Shown here: positions 7,673 through 15,669 of the stretch, piece by piece
Position numbering within the stretch: position 1 is the first letter of the stretch
How the letters are laid out: each line of letters begins with the position of its first letter
From: Saprospiraceae bacterium UBA2365
Lineage (GTDB): Bacteria > Bacteroidota > Bacteroidia > Chitinophagales > Saprospiraceae
Direction: 5' to 3'
Length of the DNA: 20,705 nt
NCBI GenBank assembly: GCA_002344345.1
Contig: DDTL01000059.1
Coordinates: 11,177 to 31,881 of the forward strand
Notes under the pieces: model-generated
What the model saw: only the letters and a program-made list of their open reading frames with translations
Databases searched by the model: none
What the model was told of the DNA's origin: nothing
Position numbers and translations under genes: made by a program

Positions 7673-7687
7673 TTTTATCAGATAAAA
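7673..7687. promoter_or_regulatory. 15-bp palindromic site, possible operator
   Basis: TTTTATC and GATAAAA flank a single A, forming a fully symmetric 15-bp site. It lies just before the TACTTTTA candidate -7 element (7693-7700) and after the GATATTTG candidate, a position where a bound protein could block or activate transcription of the lysine cluster. Symmetric AT-rich sites of this length can arise by chance in such sequence. Confidence 0.35.
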
Positions 7688-7770
7688 TAGTGTACTTTTA
7701 TAGCGTGAATCTGTTCAACAGAATTATAGTTGGCAGCTGTTTTATTATCAATAAAAATAGTTAGTGGATC

Positions 7771-8415
7771 ATGAAAGCGATCATAGATATTGACCAGGCG
7801 GTTTCCATGGTGAAGGATGGTATGACGGTGTTGTTCGGAGGATTTATCAGCAGTGGTATTCCGGCAAGAATTCTCGAAGCGCTGGCAGTTTCAAGGGTCA
7901 GAGAGCTTACCATCGTATGCAACGATGCTGCAACGCCTGATTATGGGGTTGGTAAACTGATTGCCAACGGTCAGGTGAAGAAGGTGATCACATCATATAT
8001 CGGCATGAATCCGGTTGCCAAGCAGCTTTATTCGGAAAACGGGATGGAAGTGGAATTTGTTCCCCAGGGTACATTGGTAGAAAGGATGCGGGCTGCCGGA
8101 GCAGGGTTGGGTGGATTTTTGACACCTACGGGACTGGGAACTGAGATTGCGGAAGGTAAAGAGGTTATTGAAGTGGATGGCAAACAATTTTTGCTGGAGA
8201 AACCATTGCCTGGTGATATCGCCATCATTTCTGCTTCCAAAGCTGATAAAGCGGGTAATTTGTTGTACCGTGGAACATCCCAGAATTTTAATCCGGTGAT
8301 GGCAACTGCGGCTAAAACGGTGATCGCAGAAGTCAGGGAACTCGTTGAAATCGGTGATTTGGAACCACACTCCATTCATACACCCGGCATTTTTGTGGAT
8401 TACATTTACAATTAA
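7771..8415 (+). CDS. atoD: Acetate/acetoacetate CoA-transferase subunit A
   Basis: This 214-residue protein is the alpha subunit of a class I CoA-transferase. The N-terminal GGFISSGIPARIL glycine-rich segment, the VCNDAATPDYGVG segment and the GFLTPTGLGT segment are typical. With AtoA it forms the enzyme that exchanges CoA between acetoacetate and an acyl-CoA; in lysine fermentation this is butyryl-CoA plus acetoacetate to butyrate plus acetoacetyl-CoA. It is the first gene of the lysine cluster, with kal starting 15 bp after its stop. Its partner subunit is about 9.8 kb away at the far end of the cluster, which is unusual. A succinyl-CoA-dependent activity is an alternative. Confidence 0.9.
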   Translation: MKAIIDIDQAVSMVKDGMTVLFGGFISSGIPARILEALAVSRVRELTIVCNDAATPDYGVGKLIANGQVKKVITSYIGMNPVAKQLYSENGMEVEFVPQGTLVERMRAAGAGLGGFLTPTGLGTEIAEGKEVIEVDGKQFLLEKPLPGDIAIISASKADKAGNLLYRGTSQNFNPVMATAAKTVIAEVRELVEIGDLEPHSIHTPGIFVDYIYN

Positions 8416-8430
8416 AGATAATCAGAATAT

Positions 8431-8823
8431 ATGGATGATAAAGTTATGATCAGGGTTAGGATGAGTTCGCATGATGCCCATTATGGAGGTGAATTGGTGG
8501 ACGGAGCAAAAATGTTGCAGCTTTTTGGTGATGTGGCCACAGAATTATTGATTCGCAATGATGGAGATGAAGGTTTGTTTGCCGCATACGATATGGTTGA
8601 GTTTTTAGCGCCTGTGTATGCCGGAGACTATATTGAAGCGACCGGAAAAATTACGCATATAGGAAATTCATCCAGAAAAATGTCTTTTGAAGCCAGAAAA
8701 GTGATCGTTCCCAGGCAGGATATTTCTGATTCTGCTGCCGATTTTCTTGAAGATCCTGTAATTGTATGCAGGGCAAGCGGAACGTGTGTGGTGCCTGTCA
8801 GGAATCAAAGGATCAAAAAATAA
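8431..8823 (+). CDS. kal: 3-aminobutyryl-CoA ammonia lyase
   Basis: This small hotdog-fold enzyme (130 residues) removes ammonia from L-3-aminobutyryl-CoA to give crotonyl-CoA. The segments DAHYGGELVDGAKMLQLFGD and MVEFLAPVYAGDYIEATG are typical of the hotdog helix and the following strand. The assignment as Kal rather than a thioesterase rests mainly on position: it is directly upstream of kce, with only four bases between stop and start, exactly where Kal is needed. The crotonyl-CoA produced would enter butyrate formation or beta-oxidation. Confidence 0.88.
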   Translation: MDDKVMIRVRMSSHDAHYGGELVDGAKMLQLFGDVATELLIRNDGDEGLFAAYDMVEFLAPVYAGDYIEATGKITHIGNSSRKMSFEARKVIVPRQDISDSAADFLEDPVIVCRASGTCVVPVRNQRIKK

Positions 8824-8827
8824 ACAT

Positions 8828-9649
8828 ATGGAAAAATTAATCATCACAGCTGCCATTTGCGGAGCTGAAGTAATGAAGGAGCATAACCAGGCAGTTCCTT
8901 ATACAGTTGAAGAGAGTGTTCGTGAAGCCAAATCTGCTTTCGAAGCAGGAGCGAGCATCATCCACCTTCATGTCAGGTATGATGATGGTACACCCACTCA
9001 GGATGTGGCCAGATTCAAAGAGGTGATCGATGCCATCAGGGCTGAAGTGCCGGATGTGATCATTCAGCCTTCTACCGGAGGCGCCGTCGGCATGAGCAAT
9101 GACGAACGTCTTCAGCCATTGCAATTGAATCCTGAGATGGCTACTCTGGATTGCGGAACACTGAATTTTGGAGGGGACGAAGTGTTTATGAACACGGAAA
9201 ATACCATCATTTATTTTGCTGAGCGTATGAATGAACGCGGGGTGAAACCCGAACTGGAAGTCTTTGACAAGAGCATGATCGACATGGCTTTGCGTCTCCA
9301 CAAAAAAGGATATATCAGAAAACCCATGCATTTTGATTTTGTCATGGGTGTGAATGGAGGTATTTCAGGAACATTAAGGGATTTTGTTTTTATGCGCGGA
9401 AGCATTCCTGAAGACGCCACTTATACGGTTGCCGGAATCGGTCGATTCGAGTTTCCATTGGCCATGGCGGCTATCATCGATGGAGGTCATGTTCGTGTGG
9501 GAATGGAAGATAATGTTTACATTTCAAAGGGAAAGCTGGCTGCGTCCAATGGTGAACTGGTCGCAAAAGTAGTCCGGATGGCCAAAGAATTGGGCAGAGA
9601 GATCGCTACACCTGCTGAAGCAAGAGCGATTTTGGGAATTCAAAAATGA
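8828..9649 (+). CDS. kce: 3-keto-5-aminohexanoate cleavage enzyme
   Basis: This is a zinc-dependent TIM-barrel enzyme of the BKACE (DUF849) family, 273 residues. It converts 3-keto-5-aminohexanoate and acetyl-CoA to acetoacetate and L-3-aminobutyryl-CoA. The zinc ligands are visible as HLHVR (His46 and His48, the numbering known for Kce) and the conserved glutamate in GMEDN (Glu227). The frame is open upstream to 8762, but that would overlap kal; ATG at 8828 gives the normal N-terminus MEKLIITAAICGAE. It is preceded by kal and followed after 88 bp by the first kdd. Confidence 0.94.
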   Translation: MEKLIITAAICGAEVMKEHNQAVPYTVEESVREAKSAFEAGASIIHLHVRYDDGTPTQDVARFKEVIDAIRAEVPDVIIQPSTGGAVGMSNDERLQPLQLNPEMATLDCGTLNFGGDEVFMNTENTIIYFAERMNERGVKPELEVFDKSMIDMALRLHKKGYIRKPMHFDFVMGVNGGISGTLRDFVFMRGSIPEDATYTVAGIGRFEFPLAMAAIIDGGHVRVGMEDNVYISKGKLAASNGELVAKVVRMAKELGREIATPAEARAILGIQK

Positions 9650-9737
9650 AGTTAATTTTTTTGGAAGTAATAGCTTTTAAAGTTTTTATGAGAACCTGAA
9701 ATCAACCTAAATTTTTAGAATTGACAAAAAGTAAGTT

Positions 9738-10781
9738 ATGCAAAAAAAAGGAAATAAATACGGAACGCACAGGGTCATTGAACCGATCGGTGTATTGCCT
9801 CAACCGGCCAACAGGATTGATAACAATATGGATGAAATCTATGATAATGAGATACTTATTGATGTTCAAACCCTGAATATAGATTCAGCCAGTTTTACCC
9901 AGATCGAAGAACAGGCTGCTGGTGACAAAGCAAAAATTGCTGAGATCATGTTGGATATTGTGGCAAAGCAAGGCAAGCACAGGAATCCTGTTACGGGTTC
10001 AGGTGGAATGCTGCTCGGTACAGTGGAAAAAATCGGAGATGCGCTGAAAGGGAAAATCGAGCTGAAGGAAGGTGATAAAATCGCAACCCTGGTTTCTCTG
10101 TCACTCACGCCTTTGCGGATTGATAAAATAAAAGATATCAGGCCTGATATCGATCAGGTGGATATCGATGGTAAAGCCATTTTGTTCGAGAGCGGTATTT
10201 ATGCAAAAATTCCGGCAGATATGCCTGAAGGTCTGGTTTTATCCGCATTGGACGTAGCCGGAGCACCTGCACAGACAGCCAAGCTGGTAAAGCCGGGTGA
10301 TACCGTATTGATCATCGGAGCAGGCGGTAAATCCGGCATGCTTTGTTGCTATGAAGCCAAAAAAAGAGCAGGAGTTACGGGCAAAGTGATCGGTTTAACC
10401 CACAGTGAAAAAAGCACTAAAAGACTGGAAGAACTGGGATTTTGCGATTATGTATTTGCAGCTGACGCCACGAAACCTGTTCAGATCATGGAAAAGATGG
10501 AAGCATTGACCAACGGGGAAATGGCAGACATCACGATCAACAATGTCAATATTCCTGACACGGAAATGACCAGTATCCTGGCAACCAAAGACACAGGGAT
10601 CGTTTATTTCTTTTCCATGGCCACTTCATTCACTAAGGCCGCTTTGGGTGCTGAAGGTGTTGGAAGTGACGTGACGATGATCGTTGGCAACGGATATACC
10701 AAAGGGCATGCGGAGATCACCCTCCAGATTTTGAAAGAGAGCGAAGTACTCAGGCAAGTTTTTACCGAATTGTACGCATAA
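9738..10781 (+). CDS. kdd: L-erythro-3,5-diaminohexanoate dehydrogenase, copy 1
   Basis: This 347-residue enzyme oxidatively deaminates 3,5-diaminohexanoate to 3-keto-5-aminohexanoate with NAD(P)+. The YGTHRVIEP start, NPVTGSGGML segment, Rossmann motif GAGGKSG (about residues 195-201), NNVNIPDTEMTSIL and the C-terminal VGNGYTKGHAE are shared with copy 2. The two proteins are clearly homologous along their full length, but many positions differ. At the end of the second Rossmann strand this copy reads VIGLTHSEKSTKR, lacking the acidic residue usually linked to NAD+ use. It may therefore prefer NADP+ or have another role. The second copy starts 10 bp after its stop. Confidence 0.9.
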   Translation: MQKKGNKYGTHRVIEPIGVLPQPANRIDNNMDEIYDNEILIDVQTLNIDSASFTQIEEQAAGDKAKIAEIMLDIVAKQGKHRNPVTGSGGMLLGTVEKIGDALKGKIELKEGDKIATLVSLSLTPLRIDKIKDIRPDIDQVDIDGKAILFESGIYAKIPADMPEGLVLSALDVAGAPAQTAKLVKPGDTVLIIGAGGKSGMLCCYEAKKRAGVTGKVIGLTHSEKSTKRLEELGFCDYVFAADATKPVQIMEKMEALTNGEMADITINNVNIPDTEMTSILATKDTGIVYFFSMATSFTKAALGAEGVGSDVTMIVGNGYTKGHAEITLQILKESEVLRQVFTELYA

Positions 10782-10791
10782 AACACTGATC

Positions 10792-11826
10792 ATGAAGCAT
10801 GGCTGCAGATATGGAACACACAGGGTCATCGAGCCGGCAGGTACTTTGCCTCAACCTGCACTGAAGCTGGATAATTCAACTGAAATTTTTGACAACGAGG
10901 TGCTGATCGATGTGATCACCCTCAATATTGACTCTGCAAGTTATACCCAGATCAAAAATGCCTGTGGTGCTGACCCGGAAAGAATGAGGTCCATGATCAG
11001 TTCCATTGTCCGGGAAAGAGGTAAAATGCAGAATCCTGTGACCGGTTCCGGAGGCATGCTGATCGGGAAAGTGATGGCTATCGGTCCTGATTTTCCCGAT
11101 AAAAAACTGAAAGTAGGGGATAAAATTGCCACACTGGTATCCTTGTCACTAACGCCATTAAATTTAAAAAGGATCATTCACCTGGATCCGGAAAGCGATC
11201 AGGTGGATGTGGAAGCACAGGCTATATTGTTTGAAAGCGGGATTTTTTCTGTTTTACCGGAAGATCTGCCGGAGAAACTGGCATTGGCAGTTTTGGATGT
11301 TGCAGGTGCGCCTGCGCAGGTTGATCGTCTTGTACAGGAAGGCGACACCGTTTGCATCCTTGGCGGAGGAGGCAAATCAGGTGTGCTGTGTTGTTACCAG
11401 GCTATGAAAAATGTTGGACCTTACGGGAAAGTGATCGTTGTTGAATATGCTGAACAAAATGCCGCCAGGATCCGGGATCTGGGTCTTGCCACCCATGTGA
11501 TCGTAGCTGATGCCACCCAGGTGATGGATGTTTACAACAAAGTGACTGAGATCACCGGTCCAAGGGGCTGTGATGTCACGATCAACAATGTCAATGTACC
11601 TGATACCGAAATGACATCCATTTTGATCACCAAAGGTCAGGGTCTGATCTATTTCTTTTCTATGGCCACTTCATTTACCAAGGCAGCGCTTGGTGCAGAA
11701 GGAATCGGTAAAGACCTTAAACTGATCGTTGGTAACGGATATGCCAAGGGGCATGCCGATCTGTCTTTGAATATATTGAGGGAATCCCGGGAGATCAGGG
11801 AGTTGTTTGAAAAATTATATGTTTAA
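10792..11826 (+). CDS. kdd: L-erythro-3,5-diaminohexanoate dehydrogenase, copy 2
   Basis: This 344-residue paralogue of the preceding gene has the same segment order: YGTHRVIEP, NPVTGSGGML, the Rossmann motif GGGGKSG, NNVNVPDTEMTSIL and VGNGYAKGHAD. After the Rossmann glycines it reads VIVVEYAEQNAAR, with a Glu where NAD+-binding enzymes usually hold the adenine ribose. It thus looks like an NAD+-type enzyme, while copy 1 does not. The pair is a tandem duplication that has diverged well beyond recent copying. It is followed by a 181-bp gap before kamA. Confidence 0.9.
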   Translation: MKHGCRYGTHRVIEPAGTLPQPALKLDNSTEIFDNEVLIDVITLNIDSASYTQIKNACGADPERMRSMISSIVRERGKMQNPVTGSGGMLIGKVMAIGPDFPDKKLKVGDKIATLVSLSLTPLNLKRIIHLDPESDQVDVEAQAILFESGIFSVLPEDLPEKLALAVLDVAGAPAQVDRLVQEGDTVCILGGGGKSGVLCCYQAMKNVGPYGKVIVVEYAEQNAARIRDLGLATHVIVADATQVMDVYNKVTEITGPRGCDVTINNVNVPDTEMTSILITKGQGLIYFFSMATSFTKAALGAEGIGKDLKLIVGNGYAKGHADLSLNILRESREIRELFEKLYV

Positions 11827-11841
11827 TTTTCGTAATTATAT

Positions 11842-11870
11842 AGGTTGTTATCCTATAAGTCTAATAACCT
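11842..11870 (+). promoter_or_regulatory. Two mutually exclusive hairpins in the kdd2-kamA gap
   Basis: TATAGG (11839-11844) can pair with CCTATA (11852-11857). Alternatively AGGUUGUUA (11842-11850) can pair fully, with one G-U, to UAAUAACCU (11862-11870). The two share bases 11842-11844, so only one can form. The arrangement resembles a switchable leader, but no T-tract follows and chance is possible. The rest of the 181-bp gap is AT-rich with no gene. Confidence 0.3.
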
Positions 11871-12007
11871 TGGTGGTATTTCCACGATCAAAAGTAATTA
11901 TTCCATATCAAATTGAAATTCTGTTGTTGATATACTCTATCAAATCCTTCAGAAAAAAACTAATCAGCTGAATAGCTAAATATTTACTAATTTTCAATAT
12001 TTATAAA

Positions 12008-13246
12008 ATGATTAATAACAGACATTTGCTTTTTCCTGATGTAACGGATGAACAGTGGAATGACTGGAAATGGCAGGTAAAAAACAGAATTGAAACCTTT
12101 GGTGAACTGATGAAATACATCAAGCTTACTCAATCTGAAGAGATAGGCATACAAAAATCACTTCAGACCATGAGAATGGCCATTACACCATATTATTTGT
12201 CCCTGATCGATCTGAATGACCCGAATTGTCCGATCAGAAAACAAGCAATTCCTTCGGTCAATGAACTGCATTTTACCTCAGCAGACCTGCTCGACCCGCT
12301 TCATGAGGATGAAGACGCGCCGGTTCCGGGATTGACACACCGCTATCCGGACAGGGTGTTATTCCTGATCACGGATATGTGTGCGATGTACTGCAGGCAC
12401 TGTACGAGACGAAGATTTGCAGGTCAGACGGATGCAGAATCTCCTTCCGAAAGGATCCAGAAAGGCATTGATTATATCGCAAGAACACCCCAAGTCAGGG
12501 ATGTGCTGCTATCCGGTGGAGATGCTTTGCTGGTCAGTGACAAAATGCTTGAAAGCATTATTCAGAGACTGAGAGCGATTCCGCATGTGGAGATCATCAG
12601 GATAGGATCCAGGGTGCCGGTCGTAGCGCCGCAGCGCATCACAGATGATTTGGTGAATATGCTGAAAAAATACCATACGATCTGGCTCAATACACATTTC
12701 AATCATCCGCGTGAATTGACACCGGAAGCTATAGAAGCATGCAACAGGATCTCCAATGCCGGGATTCCGATCGGCAACCAAAGTGTTTTGCTTCGCGGGG
12801 TCAATGACAACCTAGAGATCATGAAGGAATTGGTACTGAAACTGGTTAAAAACAGGGTCAGACCATATTACATCTATCAGTGTGACCTATCCATGGGCCT
12901 GGAACATTTCAGAACACCTGTTTCCAAAGGAATTGAGATCATAGAAGGGCTACGAGGTCACGTTTCAGGATATGCTGTACCGACTTATGTGGTGGATGCG
13001 CCTGGCGGTGGTGGCAAAATACCCGTTGCTCCAACGTATCTCATTTCCCAAAGCCCGGATAAGGTAGTTTTAAGGAATTATGAAGGAGTGATCACAACTT
13101 ACACACAACCGACTGATTATGAGGATGAGTGGGAAGGCAGGAAAAAGACCAATGGATATCATGTCGAAGGTGTTGCGTCCCTGTTGAAAGGTGATCAATT
13201 GTCCCTGGAACCTGAAGTTTTGGCAAGGAAGGAAAGACACAATTGA
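12008..13246 (+). CDS. kamA: L-lysine 2,3-aminomutase
   Basis: This radical SAM, PLP-dependent enzyme (412 residues) converts L-lysine to L-beta-lysine, the first step of the pathway. The radical SAM cluster is CAMYCRHC (Cys125, Cys129, Cys132). The PLP lysine is Lys337 in PGGGGKIP, and the substrate-binding aspartates Asp293 and Asp330 are both present. All of these have the same numbers as in the clostridial enzyme. The two aspartates favour lysine over glutamate as substrate and argue against the translation-factor enzyme EpmB. kamB starts four bases after its stop, so the two are co-transcribed. Confidence 0.96.
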   Translation: MINNRHLLFPDVTDEQWNDWKWQVKNRIETFGELMKYIKLTQSEEIGIQKSLQTMRMAITPYYLSLIDLNDPNCPIRKQAIPSVNELHFTSADLLDPLHEDEDAPVPGLTHRYPDRVLFLITDMCAMYCRHCTRRRFAGQTDAESPSERIQKGIDYIARTPQVRDVLLSGGDALLVSDKMLESIIQRLRAIPHVEIIRIGSRVPVVAPQRITDDLVNMLKKYHTIWLNTHFNHPRELTPEAIEACNRISNAGIPIGNQSVLLRGVNDNLEIMKELVLKLVKNRVRPYYIYQCDLSMGLEHFRTPVSKGIEIIEGLRGHVSGYAVPTYVVDAPGGGGKIPVAPTYLISQSPDKVVLRNYEGVITTYTQPTDYEDEWEGRKKTNGYHVEGVASLLKGDQLSLEPEVLARKERHN

Positions 13247-13250
13247 TCAA

Positions 13251-14264
13251 ATGCCTTTTCTGAAAGACATATTAAAGCATAAAAGTGTTTCGATGATCGG
13301 TTTGGACAAAAATACCGGAAAAACTGAGTGTCTCAAATATGTTTTAGCACAGCTTAAACTTTCTGGTCACAGAGTGGCAGTGACATCCGTAGGATTGGAT
13401 GGAGAATCATCTGATCAGGTCACAAATACGCCAAAACCTGAAATCAATTTATTCGAAAATATCATTTTTGCCACTTCAGAAAAACATTTCCGTCAAAAAA
13501 AAGTCACCGCTGAGATCCTTGATGTCAGCGAGCGCAAAACAGCGCTTGGCAGGCTGATTACTGCCAGAGCCATGTCTGAAGGGAAATGCATTATTTCAGG
13601 ACCTTCTGATACAGCCTGGTTGAAAAATTTTATCAGTTCAATGGATCATCATGAGGTAGACATCACATTGGTTGACGGAGCCATTTCCAGAAGATCTCTT
13701 GCCTCTCCTGCCATCACAGATTGCATGTTACTCGCAACCGGTGCGGCAGTTTCAGCTAACCTGCAACAATTGGTGAAAAGAACAAAATTCACTGTCGACC
13801 TGATTCAATTGCCTCGCTTTTCCGATCCATTGTCCTCTGAGATACATGATAAAGATACAGGCATCTGGGCTGTGGACGTGAATGGAAGCATACAAGTTTT
13901 GGAGAAGGAAGGTCCTATCCGTTTTAATAAAGCAACCGAAGATATTTTCAGACGTGGAGCAGCCATTTTTTTCAGCGGTATGATCACAGACCGTGCTTTG
14001 GATGAGTTGACCCGATTGGTCAATGACCAGAAAGTCCGCATCATTGCACGGGATTTTACCCGAATTTTTGTAAGTCCTGAAAAATTGTTAAAGTTTGAAA
14101 GTAAAGGTGGAAAAATTTTTGTTTTGAATCGGAGCGAACTCATTGCAGTTTGTGTCAACCCTTATTCGCCCCAGGGTTACCACCTGAACAGTGAAGCCAT
14201 GATAGATGCCCTGAGTGAAGTCTTGACAGTTCCTGTTTTTGATGTCAAAAAATTATCTGCATGA
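13251..14264 (+). CDS. kamB: Lysine 5,6-aminomutase reactivase subunit KamB
   Basis: The 337-residue product has a P-loop-like motif near its N-terminus (GLDKNTGKT, residues 17-25) and no other motif that I can name. Its position between kamA and the MutS-like kamC is that of kamB in Fusobacterium-type lysine clusters. There KamB and KamC are thought to reactivate the B12-dependent lysine 5,6-aminomutase by removing damaged cofactor. The frame is open further upstream, but ATG 13251 follows the kamA stop directly. Its own stop overlaps the kamC start (ATGA). Identity rests on gene order and the P-loop. Confidence 0.82.
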   Translation: MPFLKDILKHKSVSMIGLDKNTGKTECLKYVLAQLKLSGHRVAVTSVGLDGESSDQVTNTPKPEINLFENIIFATSEKHFRQKKVTAEILDVSERKTALGRLITARAMSEGKCIISGPSDTAWLKNFISSMDHHEVDITLVDGAISRRSLASPAITDCMLLATGAAVSANLQQLVKRTKFTVDLIQLPRFSDPLSSEIHDKDTGIWAVDVNGSIQVLEKEGPIRFNKATEDIFRRGAAIFFSGMITDRALDELTRLVNDQKVRIIARDFTRIFVSPEKLLKFESKGGKIFVLNRSELIAVCVNPYSPQGYHLNSEAMIDALSEVLTVPVFDVKKLSA

Positions 14265-15658
14265 AGACAGTGAGAGACATAATGCAGGAATCTGCCGGAT
14301 TCAGGTTTCTGATCAACGAGATCAACATCGTGTCATCCCCGGGAAGGAAATTGCTTTACAACCGCCAAATGATGACACTTGCGGATGATATCAGACAACA
14401 ATTGGATTTGCTGGAAAAAATGCAAATTTTGGTGCAAATTCCTGAAAATAAGGATCCAATAGATCGGATCATCCATGATTTAATCACCTTGAAAGATATC
14501 CAGTTAACGATTTCACGGCTTTCCCGCGGAGAAATTTCAGATGATATTGAACTTTTTGAGATCAAGCAACTATCTCTGTTGAATGAGTCGATCAAAGCCT
14601 TATTGAAGCAAATCCGGTGCGACCTGATACGATTACCAGATTTGGGGGAAGTAGTTGGTTTATTGGATCCTGATAATCAGGGAATTCCACATTTTTATAT
14701 TTACAGCGCATATTCCGAAGCTTTATTGGACCTTCGTTTGAAGATAAAACAAACGGATATCTCTTCAACGGAAGAATGGGAGGCATTTCGTTTGCAGGAA
14801 CAAGAACTCGAAGAAGAGATCAGGATATCATTATCCCAAAAACTCCGTGTTTTTGCGGATGGGCTTAAAGTTGCCCTTGAAGGTCTGTCTTTGTTGGATG
14901 TACTCATAGCTGTAGCTAATTGGAGTATTGAAATGTCGCTTTGCAAGCCGGGAATTTCTTATAAAGATACCAGGTACGAAGCTTTGTTCAACCCTGCTGT
15001 AAAGCGATTTTTGAAAGAAACAGGTAAGGAGTACCAGCCTGTTGATATACATTTTGACAAAATACCTGTTTTGATCACCGGCGCTAACATGGGTGGAAAA
15101 ACCGTTTTGCTCCAAACTGTTTTCATCGCTCAGTATTTATGCCAGTTTGGGTTGTTTGTTCCGGCTAAAAATGCAATGATCTCACCCGTAGAAGCAGTTT
15201 ATTTCAACAATGAAGAAAACCGGACATCCCAAAACGGTTTATCCTCATTTGCAGAAGAAATGGTCCAGTTGAACGAGCTGGTAAAAGCTGTCAGATCAGG
15301 TAAAAAGGTGTTGGTATTGCTGGATGAACTGGCACGGACTACCAATCCCGATGAAGGCAAAGCCATTGTAAGCAGCACCCTGGAATTTTTAGCAGGTCAA
15401 AAAACAAGCGGACTCATCACTACCCATTACAGTGGTATCCGGGTTGAATGCAGAAAACTGCGCATCAGGGGTTTGATGTACGAAAAACTATCGGAAAAAA
15501 TCCATTTGAAGGATTTGAACAGGTACATGGATTACCGTTTGGAAGAAGTAGAGATGAATGAAGCGCCTGCAGAAGGTATCCGGATCGCAGAGATAATGGG
15601 TATGGATGAAGAGATCATTTTTAAAGCAAAATTACATTACACGGGCAAAAAGCCGTGA
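14261..15658 (+). CDS. kamC: Lysine 5,6-aminomutase reactivase ATPase KamC (MutS-like)
   Basis: This 465-residue protein has a C-terminal MutS-family ABC ATPase domain. The Walker A motif is GANMGGKT (274-281), the signature region is QNGLSSFAEEM (324-334), Walker B and D-loop are LVLLDELARTTNPDEG (351-366), and the switch histidine lies in TTHY. The N-terminal 260 residues are helical and resemble the lever/clamp part of MutS, but the DNA mismatch-binding domain is absent. In kam clusters this gene is assigned to reactivation of KamDE, not DNA repair. Overlap with kamB (ATGA) and closeness to kamD support that role. Confidence 0.88.
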   Translation: MKTVRDIMQESAGFRFLINEINIVSSPGRKLLYNRQMMTLADDIRQQLDLLEKMQILVQIPENKDPIDRIIHDLITLKDIQLTISRLSRGEISDDIELFEIKQLSLLNESIKALLKQIRCDLIRLPDLGEVVGLLDPDNQGIPHFYIYSAYSEALLDLRLKIKQTDISSTEEWEAFRLQEQELEEEIRISLSQKLRVFADGLKVALEGLSLLDVLIAVANWSIEMSLCKPGISYKDTRYEALFNPAVKRFLKETGKEYQPVDIHFDKIPVLITGANMGGKTVLLQTVFIAQYLCQFGLFVPAKNAMISPVEAVYFNNEENRTSQNGLSSFAEEMVQLNELVKAVRSGKKVLVLLDELARTTNPDEGKAIVSSTLEFLAGQKTSGLITTHYSGIRVECRKLRIRGLMYEKLSEKIHLKDLNRYMDYRLEEVEMNEAPAEGIRIAEIMGMDEEIIFKAKLHYTGKKP

Positions 15659-15669
15659 AAAGTTACGAT

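Larger units (their letters stand above)
7335..7770 (+). promoter_or_regulatory. Divergent intergenic region and leader of the lysine cluster
   Basis: This 436-bp AT-rich region lies between cysQ and atoD and should hold both promoters. For atoD, a near-match to the Bacteroidota promoter is present: TTTT (7629-7632), 20 bases, then GATATTTG (7653-7660, 7 of 8 to TAnnTTTG). A second candidate -7 element is TACTTTTA (7693-7700). Three dyads are present: 12-bp arms at 7539-7550/7563-7574, TTTTATC-A-GATAAAA at 7673-7687, and CTGTT-C-AACAG at 7711-7721. I see no B12-box or lysine riboswitch pattern and no gene. The promoter calls are weak; the dyads are exact. Confidence 0.45.

Noticed and set aside
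7335..7770. Cobalamin or lysine riboswitch upstream of the lysine cluster
   Set aside because: I found no B12-box-like GCCACTG or other recognisable conserved core; the region is AT-rich with simple dyads only.
13191..13250. Upstream extension of kamB into kamA
   Set aside because: It would overlap the kamA 3' end by about 55 bp; ATG 13251, four bases after the kamA stop, is the natural start.
14261..15658. DNA mismatch repair MutS gene
   Set aside because: At 465 residues it lacks the mismatch-recognition domain and is embedded by overlap in the kam operon, which fits KamC.
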